50,255 nt of DNA. Source: Clostridia bacterium. GTDB taxonomy: Bacteria > Bacillota > Clostridia > RGIG6154. Each line of letters opens with the position of its first letter. Positions within the stretch are counted from its first letter, which is position 1. This document shows, piece by piece, positions 32,846 through 43,298 of this stretch. The notes under the pieces are model-generated. The model had not been told where the DNA came from, did no database searches, and saw only the letters and a program-made list of their open reading frames with translations. The stretch covers positions 1 through 50,255 of the forward strand of contig JAFQQW010000038.1 in assembly GCA_017410375.1 (NCBI GenBank). The letters run 5' to 3'. Position numbers and translations under genes: made by a program.

Positions 32846-34183
32846 ATGCGTACGATAGCTGCTATTTCAACCCCGTCGGGTACGGGCGGTATTGCAGTCA
32901 TTCGAATCAGCGGTGATGAGGCGTTTTGTGTAACTGACAAGGTTTTTAAAGGTCAGGGGACAAAGCGCCTTTTTGAAGTCCCGGCAAATACTGTTGTGTT
33001 CGGCAGAATTGTGGATTCGGAGGGTAAGGAAATTGACCAGGTGTTAGCTTCGGTTTTCCGCGCACCCCATTCCTTTACGGGGGAAGATGTGGTGGAAATC
33101 AGCTGTCACGGCGGTATTTTAAACACAAAGCAGATATTAAAAACGGTTTTGGAAGCAGGTGCTGTGCTGGCCGATAAGGGCGAGTTCAGCAAACGCGCGT
33201 TCTTAAATGGAAAAATAGACCTTGCTCAGGCAGAGGGCATTATTGATTTAATCAACGCTGTATCCGAAAAGGGGGCAGACAAGGCAGTATTCCAGATGGA
33301 GGGCAGACTTTCAAAAGAAATCGGCGATTTAAGAGAAGTGCTTTTAAATCTTGCGGCACATTTGGAGGCGGCGGCAGATTTCCCTGAAGAGGACATTGAC
33401 GAGCTTGCCCCCGAGGCGGTGCTTTCTACTTTAAAAGAAAGCCTTGCGCGTATGGATAAAATGCTTAAAACCGCGTCTTACGGCAAGGTTTTAAGAGAAG
33501 GCTTGCCCGTTGCGGTTATCGGAAAGCCCAATGTGGGAAAATCCTCTATTTTAAATTATCTGGCGGGTGAGGACCGTGCCATTGTAACCGATATCGCAGG
33601 CACAACCCGTGATGTCATTGAAGAGTTTGTGAATTTAGATGGCGTGCCCATTAAGCTGATGGACACCGCAGGCATCCACGAAACGGATGATGTGGTGGAA
33701 AAAATCGGCGTGGAAAAAAGTAAGAACGCGGCAGATCAGGCAACTTTTCTTTTAGCGGTGTTTGACGGTTCAAAACCGCTGGACGAAAAGGACGAAGAAA
33801 TATTAAATTTAGTAAAAGACAGACCCCACGCGATCATACTGAACAAGTGTGATTTGGGTAAAGCAGTATCTCTTTCGGGGATAGAGGTTTCCGCAAAGCA
33901 GGGTGACGGCATGGACGAATTGGTAAAAGCTTTGGTGCAGTTTGCGTCAGGCGATGTGTCCGAGCGGGACACCGTTATTACCAATGAACGGCACTATGAA
34001 TGCTTACTGCATTGCAAAGAAGCAGTACAGCGTGCAGTCGATTCGGCAGAGCTTGGTATGCCCACCGATATGCTTACGGTAGACATCCAGACTGCCATTG
34101 AAAATTTAGGCGAAATCACGGGACAGACCGTGTCCCAGGAAATTGTGGACAGAGTATTTCATAACTTCTGTTTAGGAAAATAA
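32846..34183 (+). CDS. mnmE: tRNA-modifying GTPase MnmE
   Basis: A 445-residue GTPase that with MnmG makes the 5-carboxymethylaminomethyl group on wobble U34 of tRNAs. The N-terminal tetrahydrofolate-binding domain begins [20 protein letters not shown]. The G domain has GKPNVGKSS (about residue 225), TRD in the switch region, DTAGIH and NKCD. The protein ends in FCLGK, carrying the conserved C-terminal CxGK cysteine. It is followed by mnmG after 13 bases. Confidence 0.96.
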   Translation: MRTIAAISTPSGTGGIAVIRISGDEAFCVTDKVFKGQGTKRLFEVPANTVVFGRIVDSEGKEIDQVLASVFRAPHSFTGEDVVEISCHGGILNTKQILKTVLEAGAVLADKGEFSKRAFLNGKIDLAQAEGIIDLINAVSEKGADKAVFQMEGRLSKEIGDLREVLLNLAAHLEAAADFPEEDIDELAPEAVLSTLKESLARMDKMLKTASYGKVLREGLPVAVIGKPNVGKSSILNYLAGEDRAIVTDIAGTTRDVIEEFVNLDGVPIKLMDTAGIHETDDVVEKIGVEKSKNAADQATFLLAVFDGSKPLDEKDEEILNLVKDRPHAIILNKCDLGKAVSLSGIEVSAKQGDGMDELVKALVQFASGDVSERDTVITNERHYECLLHCKEAVQRAVDSAELGMPTDMLTVDIQTAIENLGEITGQTVSQEIVDRVFHNFCLGK

Positions 34184-34196
34184 AAAGGAGAAACGT

Positions 34197-36092
34197 ATGG
34201 CATCCTACATTGCAGGCGAATATGATGTAGCGGTAATCGGCGGTGGTCATGCGGGCGTGGAAGCGGCGTTAGCAGCGGCACGGCTCGGCATGAAAACGCT
34301 TATGTTTACCATTAATATGGACGCGGTGGGCAACATGCCCTGTAACCCCAGCATCGGCGGTACCGCAAAGGGTCACCTGGTGCGTGAAATTGATGCGTTG
34401 GGAGGTGAAATGGGTAAGGCGGCAGACAAGACCTTTATCCAGTCCAAAATTTTAAACCGGGGCAAGGGGCCTGCGGTTTATTCGTTGCGTGTACAGAGCG
34501 ACCGCAGACGGTATCAGATGTATATGAAGCATGCGGTGGAATCAGTGCCGAATCTTTTCCCAAAGCAGGCGGAAATTACCCGTATCGGCATTGAAAACGG
34601 CATGGTGACCGAGGTGGAAACCCATGTGGGCGCCATTTATAAGGTGAAAGCGGCTATTATTGCCAGCGGTACATATTTAAAAGGCAGAATCATCATTGGA
34701 GATGTAAACTATGAAAGCGGTCCCGATGGCATGTTTCCGGCAATCGGCTTGTCCGCATGTTTACGGGAAGCAGGCATTGAGCTTCGTCGCTTTAAAACCG
34801 GCACACCCTCGCGTGTGCTTGCTTCCACTCTGGATTTTGACAAAATGGAAGTGCAGACCGGGGACGATGAAATTCAGCCCTTTTCCTTTGACAATACCGA
34901 TATCGGCGAAAACCAGGTCAACTGCTACATGACCTATACCAACCAAAATACCCATAAGGTGATTATGGATAATATTCACCGCTCACCTTTGTACAGCGGT
35001 GTAATCGAAGGGGTAGGACCCCGCTATTGTCCGTCTATCGAGGATAAGGTGATGCGCTTTAAGGATAAAGAACGGCATCAGCTTTTCATTGAGCCGATGG
35101 GCTTAGATACCAACGAAATGTATGTGCAGGGCTTGTCCTCCAGCTTGCCTGAGGATGTGCAGATTCAAATGCTCCACACTATCCCGGGTCTTGAAAACGC
35201 GGTTATGGTGCGTACAGCCTATGCCATTGAATATGACTGTGCAGACCCGACCCAGATGTATCCCACATTAGAGTTTAAAACCGTCAGCGGACTGTATGGT
35301 GCAGGGCAGTTTAACGGTTCTTCGGGGTATGAGGAAGCGGCGGCACAGGGCTTGATTGCAGGTGTTAATGCGGCGCTGAAAATCAGCGGTAAGGAACCGC
35401 TTATCTTAGACAGAAGCACTTCTTATATCGGAACGCTGATTGACGATCTGGTAACCAAAGGCACCAATGAGCCGTACCGCATGATGACCTCCCGTTCGGA
35501 ATACCGTCTGGTGCTCCGTCAGGACAATGCGGATTTGCGCCTCATGGGCTACGGACATACCGTGGGTTTGGTGTCCGATGAAAGATATCAGAGAATGCTG
35601 GATAAAAAAGCCTTGATTGAAGCGGAAATTGAGCGACTGGAGACCACCTCCACAGGCCCGTCCGAGGCATTGAACAAGATGCTGGAAGAAAAGGGGTCTA
35701 CACCGTTAAAGAGCGGTGTGAAGCTCGCTGAACTCATTCGTCGTCCGCAGATTACCTATAAAGATATTGCAATCTGTGATACCCATCGCAAACCGCTTCC
35801 GAAAGATGTTTGCGAGCAGGTGGAAATTCAGATTAAATATGACGGTTATATCAAACGTCAGCTGGTGCAGATTTCTGCTTTTAAGAAAATGGAAGGCAAA
35901 AAGCTTCCGCAGGATACTTGTTATGCAGACATTCACGGTCTGCGCATTGAGGCAAGACAAAAATTAGAAAAAATCAAGCCGGAAAATTTGGGGCAGGCAT
36001 CCCGTATTTCAGGCGTTTCGCCTGCAGACATTGCGGTTTTGGTGATTTACTTGGAACAGCTCAAACGGCAAAGGAATGAAAAGCATGATTGA
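34197..36092 (+). CDS. mnmG: tRNA uridine-5-carboxymethylaminomethyl modification enzyme MnmG
   Basis: A 631-residue FAD-dependent partner of MnmE. The Rossmann FAD motif [20 protein letters not shown] lies at about residues 12-31. [37 protein letters not shown] and the [16 protein letters not shown] segment are classic GidA signatures, and the C-terminal MnmE-binding helices end in the usual position. AAGGAG precedes the ATG. It overlaps rsmG by 8 bases. Confidence 0.96.
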   Translation: MASYIAGEYDVAVIGGGHAGVEAALAAARLGMKTLMFTINMDAVGNMPCNPSIGGTAKGHLVREIDALGGEMGKAADKTFIQSKILNRGKGPAVYSLRVQSDRRRYQMYMKHAVESVPNLFPKQAEITRIGIENGMVTEVETHVGAIYKVKAAIIASGTYLKGRIIIGDVNYESGPDGMFPAIGLSACLREAGIELRRFKTGTPSRVLASTLDFDKMEVQTGDDEIQPFSFDNTDIGENQVNCYMTYTNQNTHKVIMDNIHRSPLYSGVIEGVGPRYCPSIEDKVMRFKDKERHQLFIEPMGLDTNEMYVQGLSSSLPEDVQIQMLHTIPGLENAVMVRTAYAIEYDCADPTQMYPTLEFKTVSGLYGAGQFNGSSGYEEAAAQGLIAGVNAALKISGKEPLILDRSTSYIGTLIDDLVTKGTNEPYRMMTSRSEYRLVLRQDNADLRLMGYGHTVGLVSDERYQRMLDKKALIEAEIERLETTSTGPSEALNKMLEEKGSTPLKSGVKLAELIRRPQITYKDIAICDTHRKPLPKDVCEQVEIQIKYDGYIKRQLVQISAFKKMEGKKLPQDTCYADIHGLRIEARQKLEKIKPENLGQASRISGVSPADIAVLVIYLEQLKRQRNEKHD

Positions 36093-36786
36093 CAGATTGA
36101 AGCAAGGTTTTAATGACCTTTCCATGGAGGTTTCGGACGAACAGATTGCCAAGCTTTTGCGGTATGGCGAGCTGTTGGTGGAATGGAACGAAAAAATGAA
36201 TTTAACCGCCATCACAGACCCTGTTGAAATTGCGGAAAAGCATTTTCTGGACAGTGCTATGTGCTTAAAGTGCGGCATCTCGGGCAGTGTGATTGATGTG
36301 GGTACAGGGGCAGGCTTCCCGGGCTTGGTGCTTAAAATCTTAAAGCCCGATATCAAGCTTTGTCTGCTGGATTCTCTGCAAAAACGTCTGACCTTCCTGC
36401 AGGCGGTGACCGAAGAATTAAAGCTAACGGACGTAACCTTTGTGCATGCCCGAGCAGAGGACGGGGGAAGAGATAAAAAATTAAGAGAGAAATTCGATTT
36501 TTCGGTGGCAAGAGCAGTGGCAAACCTTTCGACTTTAAGTGAATATTGTCTGCCCTTTGTCAAGCAGAACGGATATTTTGTAGCTATGAAAGGACCGAAA
36601 GCACAGCAGGAAATTGCAGACGGCAAGAATGCGCTTTCCAAGCTTGGCGGTCATGTGGAAACGGTGTTGGAGGAGAAAATTCCGGGTACCGACTTAGAAC
36701 ATGTGATTGTTACGGTAAAAAAAGTTCGACAGACCCCTCCGCAATATCCCCGAAAAGCAGGAAAACCGTCAAAAGAACCCTTATAA
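36085..36786 (+). CDS. rsmG: 16S rRNA (guanine527-N7)-methyltransferase
   Basis: A 233-residue SAM-dependent methyltransferase for G527 of 16S rRNA. Family motifs are [25 protein letters not shown], the SAM loop [15 protein letters not shown] and [15 protein letters not shown]. The start at 36085 has AAGGA 9 bases upstream; the ATG at 36076 is too near this site. The C-terminus carries a basic, proline-rich tail of about 15 residues ([15 protein letters not shown]). Confidence 0.95.
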   Translation: MIDRLKQGFNDLSMEVSDEQIAKLLRYGELLVEWNEKMNLTAITDPVEIAEKHFLDSAMCLKCGISGSVIDVGTGAGFPGLVLKILKPDIKLCLLDSLQKRLTFLQAVTEELKLTDVTFVHARAEDGGRDKKLREKFDFSVARAVANLSTLSEYCLPFVKQNGYFVAMKGPKAQQEIADGKNALSKLGGHVETVLEEKIPGTDLEHVIVTVKKVRQTPPQYPRKAGKPSKEPL

Positions 36787-36793
36787 ACAAACG

Positions 36794-36824
36794 AAACTCG
36801 TCGCATTACGCGACGAGTTTTTTT
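36794..36824 (+). terminator. Terminator of rpmH-rsmG operon
   Basis: AAACTCGTCGC (36794-36804) pairs with GCGACGAGTTT (36810-36820) around ATTAC and continues as T residues. It separates the operon from noc. Confidence 0.9.
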
Positions 36825-36852
36825 GCTTTTTTATTTCCCGATATGTTATAAT
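36823..36852 (+). promoter_or_regulatory. Sigma-A promoter of noc
   Basis: TTGCTT (36823-36828), 18 bases, TATAAT (36847-36852), preceded by TGT (extended -10). The -35 region overlaps the T tract of the preceding terminator. Confidence 0.7.
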
Positions 36853-36889
36853 TAAGCCATAGAAAATCACAAGAGAAAGGATGTTTTTT

Positions 36890-37726
36890 ATGAGAGAAAT
36901 GCTACAGGAGCGAAGCGGAAGCGTAACTAAAATTGTGCAGATTCCCATTTCACAAATCAGCACCAACCCCTATCAGCCCCGAAAGGTTTTTGAGCAGAAT
37001 CAGCTGGAGGAACTGGCATCAAGTATTATGGAATATGGTGTGATTCAGCCCATTACGGTGCGCAGAAATTTTGTGGGCGGATATGAGCTGATTTCGGGGG
37101 AGAGACGTTTAAGAGCCTCAAAGCTTGCGGGTAAAACGACCATTCCCTGCATCATTGTGGATGCGGACGAAAACGATTCGGCAGTCATTGCACTTTTAGA
37201 AAACCTGCAACGGGCAGATCTTACATATATGGAAGAGGCGGAAGCCATATTTCATCTGATGCAGGAGCACAAATATACCCAGGAACAGCTTGCCAGAAAG
37301 CTTGGTAAAAGTCAGTCTGCCATTGCCAACAAAATCAGACTTTTGCGGTTGTCGGAGGGGGTAAAGAAAAAGCTTAAGGAAAACGAGCTGACCGAACGGC
37401 ATGCCAGAGCTTTACTTCGGATTACCGATGCACAGCTGCAGGAAAAGGTGCTGAAAATGGTGTGCGACAAGGGGTTAAATGTAACCCAGACCGATGCATT
37501 AGTTGAACGTACTTTAGAACGTTTAGCTTCGCCCACCAACGAAAAAGAGGGTAAAATCAAAGGTATTGTGGAGCTTCGTATGTTTTTAAATACTGTCAAC
37601 AAAGCCATTGATGTGGTAAAACGGGCAGGTGTACCCATTTCGGCACACAAAAAGGATAAAGGGGACTGTATTGAATATGTCATCAAAATCCCGAGAGACA
37701 GAGATCGGGTTGCCACAACCCTTTAA
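36890..37726 (+). CDS. noc: ParB/Noc-family nucleoid occlusion protein
   Basis: A 278-residue ParB-type CTP-dependent DNA clamp. The N-terminal domain has PISQISTNPYQPRKVF and the CTP-binding GGYELISGERRLRASKLA. The helix-turn-helix for parS/NBS recognition is in YTQEQLARKLGKSQSAIANK. A C-terminal dimerisation region follows. The place after rsmG and the lack of a parA next to it favour Noc over chromosomal ParB, as in Bacillus, but this is context-based. A short hydrophobic/basic N-terminus (MREMLQERSGSV) could bind membrane as in Noc. ATG 36890 lies 9 bases after AGAAAGG; the ATG at 36881 is too close to it. Confidence 0.85.
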   Translation: MREMLQERSGSVTKIVQIPISQISTNPYQPRKVFEQNQLEELASSIMEYGVIQPITVRRNFVGGYELISGERRLRASKLAGKTTIPCIIVDADENDSAVIALLENLQRADLTYMEEAEAIFHLMQEHKYTQEQLARKLGKSQSAIANKIRLLRLSEGVKKKLKENELTERHARALLRITDAQLQEKVLKMVCDKGLNVTQTDALVERTLERLASPTNEKEGKIKGIVELRMFLNTVNKAIDVVKRAGVPISAHKKDKGDCIEYVIKIPRDRDRVATTL

Positions 37727-37735
37727 CTTTTACCA

Positions 37736-37764
37736 TTGACATTTTCCTTGTTTTTTTGTAAAAT
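37736..37764 (+). promoter_or_regulatory. Sigma-A promoter of apbE
   Basis: A consensus TTGACA (37736-37741), 17 bases, TAAAAT (37759-37764). It starts 10 bases after the noc stop. Confidence 0.8.
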
Positions 37765-37780
37765 AGAACAAGGTGATAGA

Positions 37781-38746
37781 ATGCGAAAGAAAATTATATT
37801 TGTGTTGGCGGCAATTGCATTGGTCGCAGGTGTTTTAATTTTGCGTGAAAATGTGGCATGGAAGGAAACACCTCTGTTTGCCATGGATACTTACTGTACA
37901 CTCAAAATCAAAGGAAACGACCAAACCATAGAGAAAATGGTACAATGCATCAAAGAGGCGGATGATAAATTTGATGCGTATGATGAAAAATCTGCGGTAT
38001 ATGCACTCAACCGGACGGGTAAAACCGAAGATGAAGAGCTGATTGCACTTACTGCACAACTGATAGGTTATCATCAGAAAACCGACGGTGCGTTTGATTT
38101 TTCCATGAAGAAAATTTCGGATGTGTGGGGCTTTGAAACAGAAACCCCAAGTGTGCCTGAAGAAATTGACTTTTCTTTGTTCGGCGCTGATAAAGTAGCC
38201 GTGACCGATGAGAAAGTAACCTTAGACGGCGTAGAGGTGGATTTTGGTGGTGTGGCAAAGGGGTATGTCACCGATCAATTAGCCGATATTTTAGAGCAGG
38301 ACGGGGTAGAGGAAGCACTTTTAGACCTTGGTGGAAACATTTATGCAAAAGGGACGCACAAAATCGGCATTAAAAATCCCAAAGAGGGCGAAAACTTAGC
38401 CTGCGTCATAGAAGTGACCGACAAAGCGGTCATTACCTCAGGCGTGTATCAGCGCTTTTTTGAAGACGATAAGGGAAAGAAATGGCATCACATTTTGGAC
38501 CCTGAAACGGGGTATCCGGCAGACAGCGGACTGCTGTCTGTGACGGTGATTGGTGACAATGCCACGGAGTGCGATGTGCTGTCCACTGCTTTCCTGGTTA
38601 TGGGCAGGGAAAAGGCGCTGAAGTTTTGTGAAAATTTCCCTGTAGAAGTGGTTCTGATTACTAAAGATTCGGTTTATTATACCAAAGGTTTAGAAGAAAA
38701 AATCCAAAAAGGAGACCCTTCTTACGAATTAAAAGCGACTTTTTGA
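37781..38746 (+). CDS. apbE: FAD:protein FMN transferase (ApbE)
   Basis: A 321-residue membrane-anchored flavin transferase that attaches FMN to Thr/Ser of flavoproteins such as Rnf or Nqr subunits, outside the membrane. A transmembrane segment at about 5-24 has no lipobox Cys. The binding motifs are FAMDTYCTLKI, DFGGVAKGYVTD, LDLGGNIYAKG, HHILDPETGYP and the magnesium-binding region DVLSTAFLVMG. AAGGTGAT precedes the ATG at 37781. No flavinylated target is in the window; rnf genes may lie elsewhere. Confidence 0.93.
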   Translation: MRKKIIFVLAAIALVAGVLILRENVAWKETPLFAMDTYCTLKIKGNDQTIEKMVQCIKEADDKFDAYDEKSAVYALNRTGKTEDEELIALTAQLIGYHQKTDGAFDFSMKKISDVWGFETETPSVPEEIDFSLFGADKVAVTDEKVTLDGVEVDFGGVAKGYVTDQLADILEQDGVEEALLDLGGNIYAKGTHKIGIKNPKEGENLACVIEVTDKAVITSGVYQRFFEDDKGKKWHHILDPETGYPADSGLLSVTVIGDNATECDVLSTAFLVMGREKALKFCENFPVEVVLITKDSVYYTKGLEEKIQKGDPSYELKATF

Positions 38747-38765
38747 AAAAAAGGTCGTTTTTTTT
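38734..38765 (+). terminator. Terminator of apbE
   Basis: AAGCGACTTTTT (from 38734) folds with AAAAGGTCGTT around a GAAA loop and runs into T residues. The apbE stop codon (38744-38746) is partly inside the loop. Confidence 0.75.
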
Positions 38766-38787
38766 GTGTTTTTTGTGTTAAAAAGAC

Positions 38788-38816
38788 TTTACAATATCAA
38801 AAAAAAGTGTTATAAT
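38788..38816 (+). promoter_or_regulatory. Strong sigma-A promoter of pyruvate:ferredoxin oxidoreductase
   Basis: TTTACA (38788-38793), 17 bases, TATAAT (38811-38816), preceded by TGT (extended -10). Confidence 0.85.
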
Positions 38817-38869
38817 ATATCCAAATGTAAGAATGATTTTTCTTATGTAAAGAAAGGAGTTTATCTAAC

Positions 38870-41800
38870 ATGGCAAGAAAAATGAAAACCATGGACGGTA
38901 ACAACGCTGCGGCACATGTGTCTTATGCGTTTACCGATCTGGCTGCTATCTACCCGATTACACCTTCTTCCGTTATGGCTGAAGTAACTGATAAATGGGC
39001 TGCAGATGGCAGAGTGAATGTTTTTGGCGAAAAGGTTAAGGTTGTAGAAATGCAGTCTGAAGCAGGTGCGGCAGGTACCGTACACGGCTCCTTGGCAGCA
39101 GGTGCTCTGACCACCACCTTCACCGCTTCTCAGGGCTTATTGCTCATGATCCCCAATATGTACAAAATCGCAGGTGAATTGCTCCCGGGCGTTATTAACG
39201 TATCTGCTCGTTGCGTAGCTAGCCATGCGCTTAACATTTTTGGTGACCATTCTGACGTATATGCATGCCGTCAGACCGGTTTTGCAATGCTTTGCGGCGG
39301 TAACGTACAGGAAGTTATGGACTTGGGTGCAGTTGCACATCTGTCTGCAATCAAAGGCAGAGTTCCGTTCCTCCACTTCTTTGACGGTTTCAGAACCTCT
39401 CACGAACTCCAGAAAATCGAAATCTGGGATTATGAAGATTTGAAAGAAATGATGGATTGGGATGCTGTTAACGCTTTCCGTAACAGAGCAATCAATCCTG
39501 AACATCCTGTTCTCCGCGGTACTGCGCAGAACCCGGATATCTTCTTCCAGGCTCGTGAAGCATGTAACACCTATTACGATGCTGTTCCGGCTGTTGTTGA
39601 AGAATACATGAACAAAGTAAATGCTAAGATTGGCACAAACTACAAACTGTTCAACTACTATGGTGCGCCCGATGCAGAACATGTAATCATTGCTATGGGT
39701 TCTGCTTGTGACACCATTGAAGAAACCATCGATTACTTAAACGCTAACGGCGGTAAGGTTGGTTTGGTTAAGGTTAGACTTTACAGACCGTTCTCCGCTA
39801 AGCACTTAATCGATGCTATCCCGGATTCTGTTAAGCAGATTTCTGTTCTTGACAGAACCAAAGAACCCGGTGCATTGGGTGAACCCTTGTACCTCGACGT
39901 TTGCGCAGCTCTTAAGAACACCAAGTTCGATGCTATCCCGGTATTTACCGGTCGTTACGGCTTAGGCTCTAAGGACTTTACTCCCGGCGATGCTGCTGCA
40001 GTATTTGCAAACACTGAAAAGAAAGTATTCACCGTATCCATCAAGGACGACGTTACAAACCTCTCCCTGGATCGTGTTGAATTGCCCGATACCGCACCTG
40101 CAGGTACCACCAGCTGTAAGTTCTGGGGTCTTGGTGCTGACGGTACCGTTGGTGCTAACAAAAACTCCATCAAAATCATTGGTGACCACACCGATATGTA
40201 TGCACAGGCATACTTTGATTATGACTCTAAAAAGTCCGGTGGTGTTACCATGTCTCACCTCCGTTTCGGTACTTCTCCCATCAAGTCTACTTACCTCATC
40301 AATAAGGCTGACTTCGTGGCTTGCCACAACCCGTCTTATGTAACCAAGTATGACATGTTGGCAGACTTGAAGCCCGGCGGAAGCTTCCTCTTAAACTGCG
40401 GTTGGAATGCTGAAGAATTAGAAAAGCATCTGCCCGGTCAGATTAAGAGATATCTTGCAAACAACGACATCAGCTTCTACACCATCGACGGTGTACAGAT
40501 TGCAAAAGAACTCGGCCTTGGTGGTAGAATTAACACCATTCTGCAGTCCGCATTCTTCAGCATCTCCAAGATTATTCCTGAAGCAGATGCAATCAAGTTC
40601 ATGAAAGACGCTGCTACCGCATCCTACGGTAAGAAGGGTGAAGCTGTTGTTAAGATGAACCATGACGCAATCGAACGCGGTGCAACCGGCTATGTTAAGG
40701 TTGAAATTCCGGAAAGCTGGAAGACCGCAGAAGATACCGAACTGACTAAGAAAGCTACCGGCGACAGACCGGAACTCGTTGAATTCGTTAACGAACTCTT
40801 GATTCCGATGTCTGCACAGAAGGGTAACGAATTGCCTGTTTCTAAGTTTGTAGACATGGCTGACGGTACCTTCCCGCAGGGTTCTGCTGCTTATGAAAAG
40901 CGCGGTATCGCTATCGATGCTCCCTTGTGGAATCCCGACACATGTATCCAGTGTAACTTCTGTTCTTATGTTTGCCCGCACGCTGTTATCCGTCCGGTAG
41001 TTCTTACCGAAGAAGAAGCAGCTGCAGCACCTGCTGAAATGGTTCTTACCGATATGAAGGGTATGCCCGGTTATAAGTTCGGTATCACCATGTCTGCTCT
41101 CGACTGCACAGGTTGCGGTTCTTGCGCAAACGTTTGCCCCGGCAACAAGAAGAACGAAACTCTCGTTATGAAGCCGCTTGATACTGTTTTGGATGCACAG
41201 AAGGGCTTCGACTATGGTATGAAGATTACTCCTAAAGCTGAAGTTTTGGCTAAGTTCCCCGAAACCACCGTTAAGGGCTCTCAGTTCAAGCAGCCCTTGC
41301 TTGAATTCTCCGGCGCTTGCGCAGGTTGCGGTGAAACACCTTATGCAAAACTCGTAACTCAGCTGTTCGGCGATAAGATGTACATTGCAAACGCTACCGG
41401 TTGTTCTTCCATCTGGGGTGGTTCTGCACCGTCTACACCTTACACCGTAAACCACGAAGGCAAGGGTCCGGCTTGGTCCAACTCCTTGTTCGAAGATAAC
41501 GCTGAATTCGGTTACGGTATGTTCCTTGCACAGAACACCATCCGTAATTCCTTGGTTAAGAAGATCGAAACAATTGCAGAAAAGGGCGAATGCGCTTCTG
41601 ATGCAGCTAAGAAGTTCCTCGAAACCAAAGATGATACAAAGGCTAACGCAGTTGCAACAGAAGAACTCGTAAAAGCTCTGACCGATTGCGGTTGCGATTT
41701 GGGTAAAGAAATCCTTGCACAGAAAGATTACCTCGCTAAGAAGTCCGTTTGGATCTTAGGTGGTGACGGCTGGGCATACGATATCGGCTTTGGCGGTTTA

Positions 41801-42400
41801 GACCATGTATTGGCATCCGGCGAAAACGTAAACGTTCTGGTATTCGATACCGAAGTTTACTCCAACACCGGCGGTCAGTCCTCTAAATCTACTCCTACCG
41901 GTGCAATTGCACAGTTCGCAGCTTCCGGTAAAGAAGTTAAGAAGAAAGACCTCGCGCAGATTGCTATGAGCTATGGCTATGTATATGTTGCTCAGGTTTC
42001 CCAGGGCGCAGATATGAACCAGTGCTTGAAGGCATTCCACGAAGCAGAATCTTACAACGGTCCTTCCATCATTATTGCTTACGCTCCCTGTATCAACCAT
42101 GGTATCAAGGGCGGTATGAGCAAGGCTCAGACCGAAGAAAAGAAAGCAGTAGATGCAGGTTACTGGCATCTGTTCAGATTTGACCCCAGAAAGATTGACA
42201 AGGGCGAAAATCCGTTCACACTTGACAGCAAAGAACCCTCTGCTTCTTATCAGGAATTCATCCAGGGCGAAGTTCGTTACAGCTCTTTGATGAGACAGAA
42301 CCCCGAAAGAGCAGCAGAACTGTTTGCAAAAGCAGAAGCTACTGCAAAAGCAAAATACGAATACCTCAAGAAGTACGCAAAGCTTTGGGATCAGGAATAA
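38870..42400 (+). CDS. nifJ: Pyruvate:ferredoxin (flavodoxin) oxidoreductase
   Basis: A 1176-residue single-chain enzyme that oxidises pyruvate to acetyl-CoA and CO2 and reduces ferredoxin, a central step of clostridial fermentation. Domains in order: pyruvate-binding domain I (AAIYPITPSSVMAE), domain II, CoA domain, ferredoxin domain with CIQCNFCSYVCP (about residue 691) and CTGCGSCANVCP (about residue 745) for two 4Fe-4S clusters, and the TPP domain with CAGCGETPYAKL, ATGCSSIWGGSAPSTPY and GGDGWAYDIGFGGLDHV plus the YSNTGGQSSKSTPTG loop. Codon use shifts to AAG, GCT, GTT and CTC types, unlike its neighbours, as in a very highly expressed gene. AAAGGAG precedes the ATG. Confidence 0.97.
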   Translation: MARKMKTMDGNNAAAHVSYAFTDLAAIYPITPSSVMAEVTDKWAADGRVNVFGEKVKVVEMQSEAGAAGTVHGSLAAGALTTTFTASQGLLLMIPNMYKIAGELLPGVINVSARCVASHALNIFGDHSDVYACRQTGFAMLCGGNVQEVMDLGAVAHLSAIKGRVPFLHFFDGFRTSHELQKIEIWDYEDLKEMMDWDAVNAFRNRAINPEHPVLRGTAQNPDIFFQAREACNTYYDAVPAVVEEYMNKVNAKIGTNYKLFNYYGAPDAEHVIIAMGSACDTIEETIDYLNANGGKVGLVKVRLYRPFSAKHLIDAIPDSVKQISVLDRTKEPGALGEPLYLDVCAALKNTKFDAIPVFTGRYGLGSKDFTPGDAAAVFANTEKKVFTVSIKDDVTNLSLDRVELPDTAPAGTTSCKFWGLGADGTVGANKNSIKIIGDHTDMYAQAYFDYDSKKSGGVTMSHLRFGTSPIKSTYLINKADFVACHNPSYVTKYDMLADLKPGGSFLLNCGWNAEELEKHLPGQIKRYLANNDISFYTIDGVQIAKELGLGGRINTILQSAFFSISKIIPEADAIKFMKDAATASYGKKGEAVVKMNHDAIERGATGYVKVEIPESWKTAEDTELTKKATGDRPELVEFVNELLIPMSAQKGNELPVSKFVDMADGTFPQGSAAYEKRGIAIDAPLWNPDTCIQCNFCSYVCPHAVIRPVVLTEEEAAAAPAEMVLTDMKGMPGYKFGITMSALDCTGCGSCANVCPGNKKNETLVMKPLDTVLDAQKGFDYGMKITPKAEVLAKFPETTVKGSQFKQPLLEFSGACAGCGETPYAKLVTQLFGDKMYIANATGCSSIWGGSAPSTPYTVNHEGKGPAWSNSLFEDNAEFGYGMFLAQNTIRNSLVKKIETIAEKGECASDAAKKFLETKDDTKANAVATEELVKALTDCGCDLGKEILAQKDYLAKKSVWILGGDGWAYDIGFGGLDHVLASGENVNVLVFDTEVYSNTGGQSSKSTPTGAIAQFAASGKEVKKKDLAQIAMSYGYVYVAQVSQGADMNQCLKAFHEAESYNGPSIIIAYAPCINHGIKGGMSKAQTEEKKAVDAGYWHLFRFDPRKIDKGENPFTLDSKEPSASYQEFIQGEVRYSSLMRQNPERAAELFAKAEATAKAKYEYLKKYAKLWDQE

Positions 42401-42430
42401 TCTGATTTAAAGTTACTTTAAAGGTTACAG

Positions 42431-42462
42431 AAGCACCTCCGATTTTCGGAGGTGCTTTTTTT
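42431..42462 (+). terminator. Terminator of pyruvate:ferredoxin oxidoreductase gene
   Basis: A 12-bp G/C-rich stem (42431-42442 with 42446-42457), a TTT loop and a T tract. It is the strongest terminator in the window. Confidence 0.92.
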
Positions 42463-42497
42463 CAACGTCCGGTTGAAATCTATCTATTGCAAAGTTA

Positions 42498-42526
42498 TTG
42501 AAGTTTGTGCATATTTGCGCTACAAT
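42498..42526 (+). promoter_or_regulatory. Sigma-A promoter of XRE regulator
   Basis: TTGAAG (42498-42503), 17 bases, TACAAT (42521-42526). Confidence 0.7.
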
Positions 42527-42550
42527 AATTTTAAAGAAAGGAGTGGTTGT

Positions 42551-43288
42551 ATGCTGTTAAAAATTGGAGAACAGATTAAGAAATTACGCAGAGAAAAGGA
42601 TTTAACCCAAGAAGAAGTGGCAAATCATTTAGGGGTGTCATTCCAATCGGTCAGCAAATGGGAGAGGGGCGAAGGCTATCCGGATATTACAATGTTGCCC
42701 GCTCTTTCCCATTATTTTCAGATTTCCGTGGATGAACTGCTTGGTGTGGATGACACACAAAAGCAGAAAAAGTACAATGAAATAAATGAAATCTGGTTGC
42801 AAAACAACAAAAAAGGGTTGAATTTTGAAAATGTGACATTGATGCGTGAATCTTTGAAGAATTTTCCAAACGATGTTCTTTTGTTGGTTCAGTTATCAAC
42901 ATCTTTGGAAAAGCTTAGAGGAACAAAGCAAGAAGAATCGTCATGGCTCCAAGAATCTATTGCTGTACAAGAACAAATATTGCAATATGGTGTCGATTCG
43001 GAAGTTCGAGGTGCAACACTATATAATATTTGTTTTTCTTATTGGAAGAATGGTGAGCAGGATAAGGCGATTGAGTGTGCGAAAAAATTGCCCAATTTAT
43101 ATAAGGCGAGGGAAAACGCACTGGTGTATTTTTTAGAGAGGGAAGAGAAAAGTGAAATTGCAAAAATGGCATTGCAACCTTTGGCATGGGCTGTATCACA
43201 TCACTTAACGGCTTTGGCTGAAACAGAGAATGAAAAAAGCTATCTTGAAAAGGCAGAAACAATCAAAAAGTTACTATTGGATATTTAA
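42551..43288 (+). CDS. XRE-family transcriptional regulator with TPR-like C-terminal domain
   Basis: A 245-residue protein. Residues 1-65 are a Cro/CI-type helix-turn-helix (IGEQIKKLRREKDLTQEEVA, then GVSFQSVSKWERGEGYPDI). The rest is helical with a repeated W/L/A/Y spacing (LQESIAVQEQILQYG, then YNICFSYWKNGEQDKAIECA) like TPR units that bind peptides or mediate dimerisation. AAGGAGTGG precedes the ATG at 42551. Signal and target are unknown; it is just upstream of a GH39 gene with its own strong promoter. Confidence 0.88.
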   Translation: MLLKIGEQIKKLRREKDLTQEEVANHLGVSFQSVSKWERGEGYPDITMLPALSHYFQISVDELLGVDDTQKQKKYNEINEIWLQNNKKGLNFENVTLMRESLKNFPNDVLLLVQLSTSLEKLRGTKQEESSWLQESIAVQEQILQYGVDSEVRGATLYNICFSYWKNGEQDKAIECAKKLPNLYKARENALVYFLEREEKSEIAKMALQPLAWAVSHHLTALAETENEKSYLEKAETIKKLLLDI

Positions 43289-43298
43289 TTATAAAAAA

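Noticed and set aside
36832-36845. ATTTCCCG near the noc promoter as a Noc-binding site
   Set aside because: Only the left half of the ATTTCCCGGGAAAT site is present; the right half does not match, so it is not called. No full parS (TGTTTCACGTGAAACA) was seen either.
40418-41455. Long antisense frame (345 codons) in the pyruvate:ferredoxin oxidoreductase gene
   Set aside because: It is the mirror of a strongly biased coding sequence, has no ribosome site or known domain, and the sense protein is fully conserved there.
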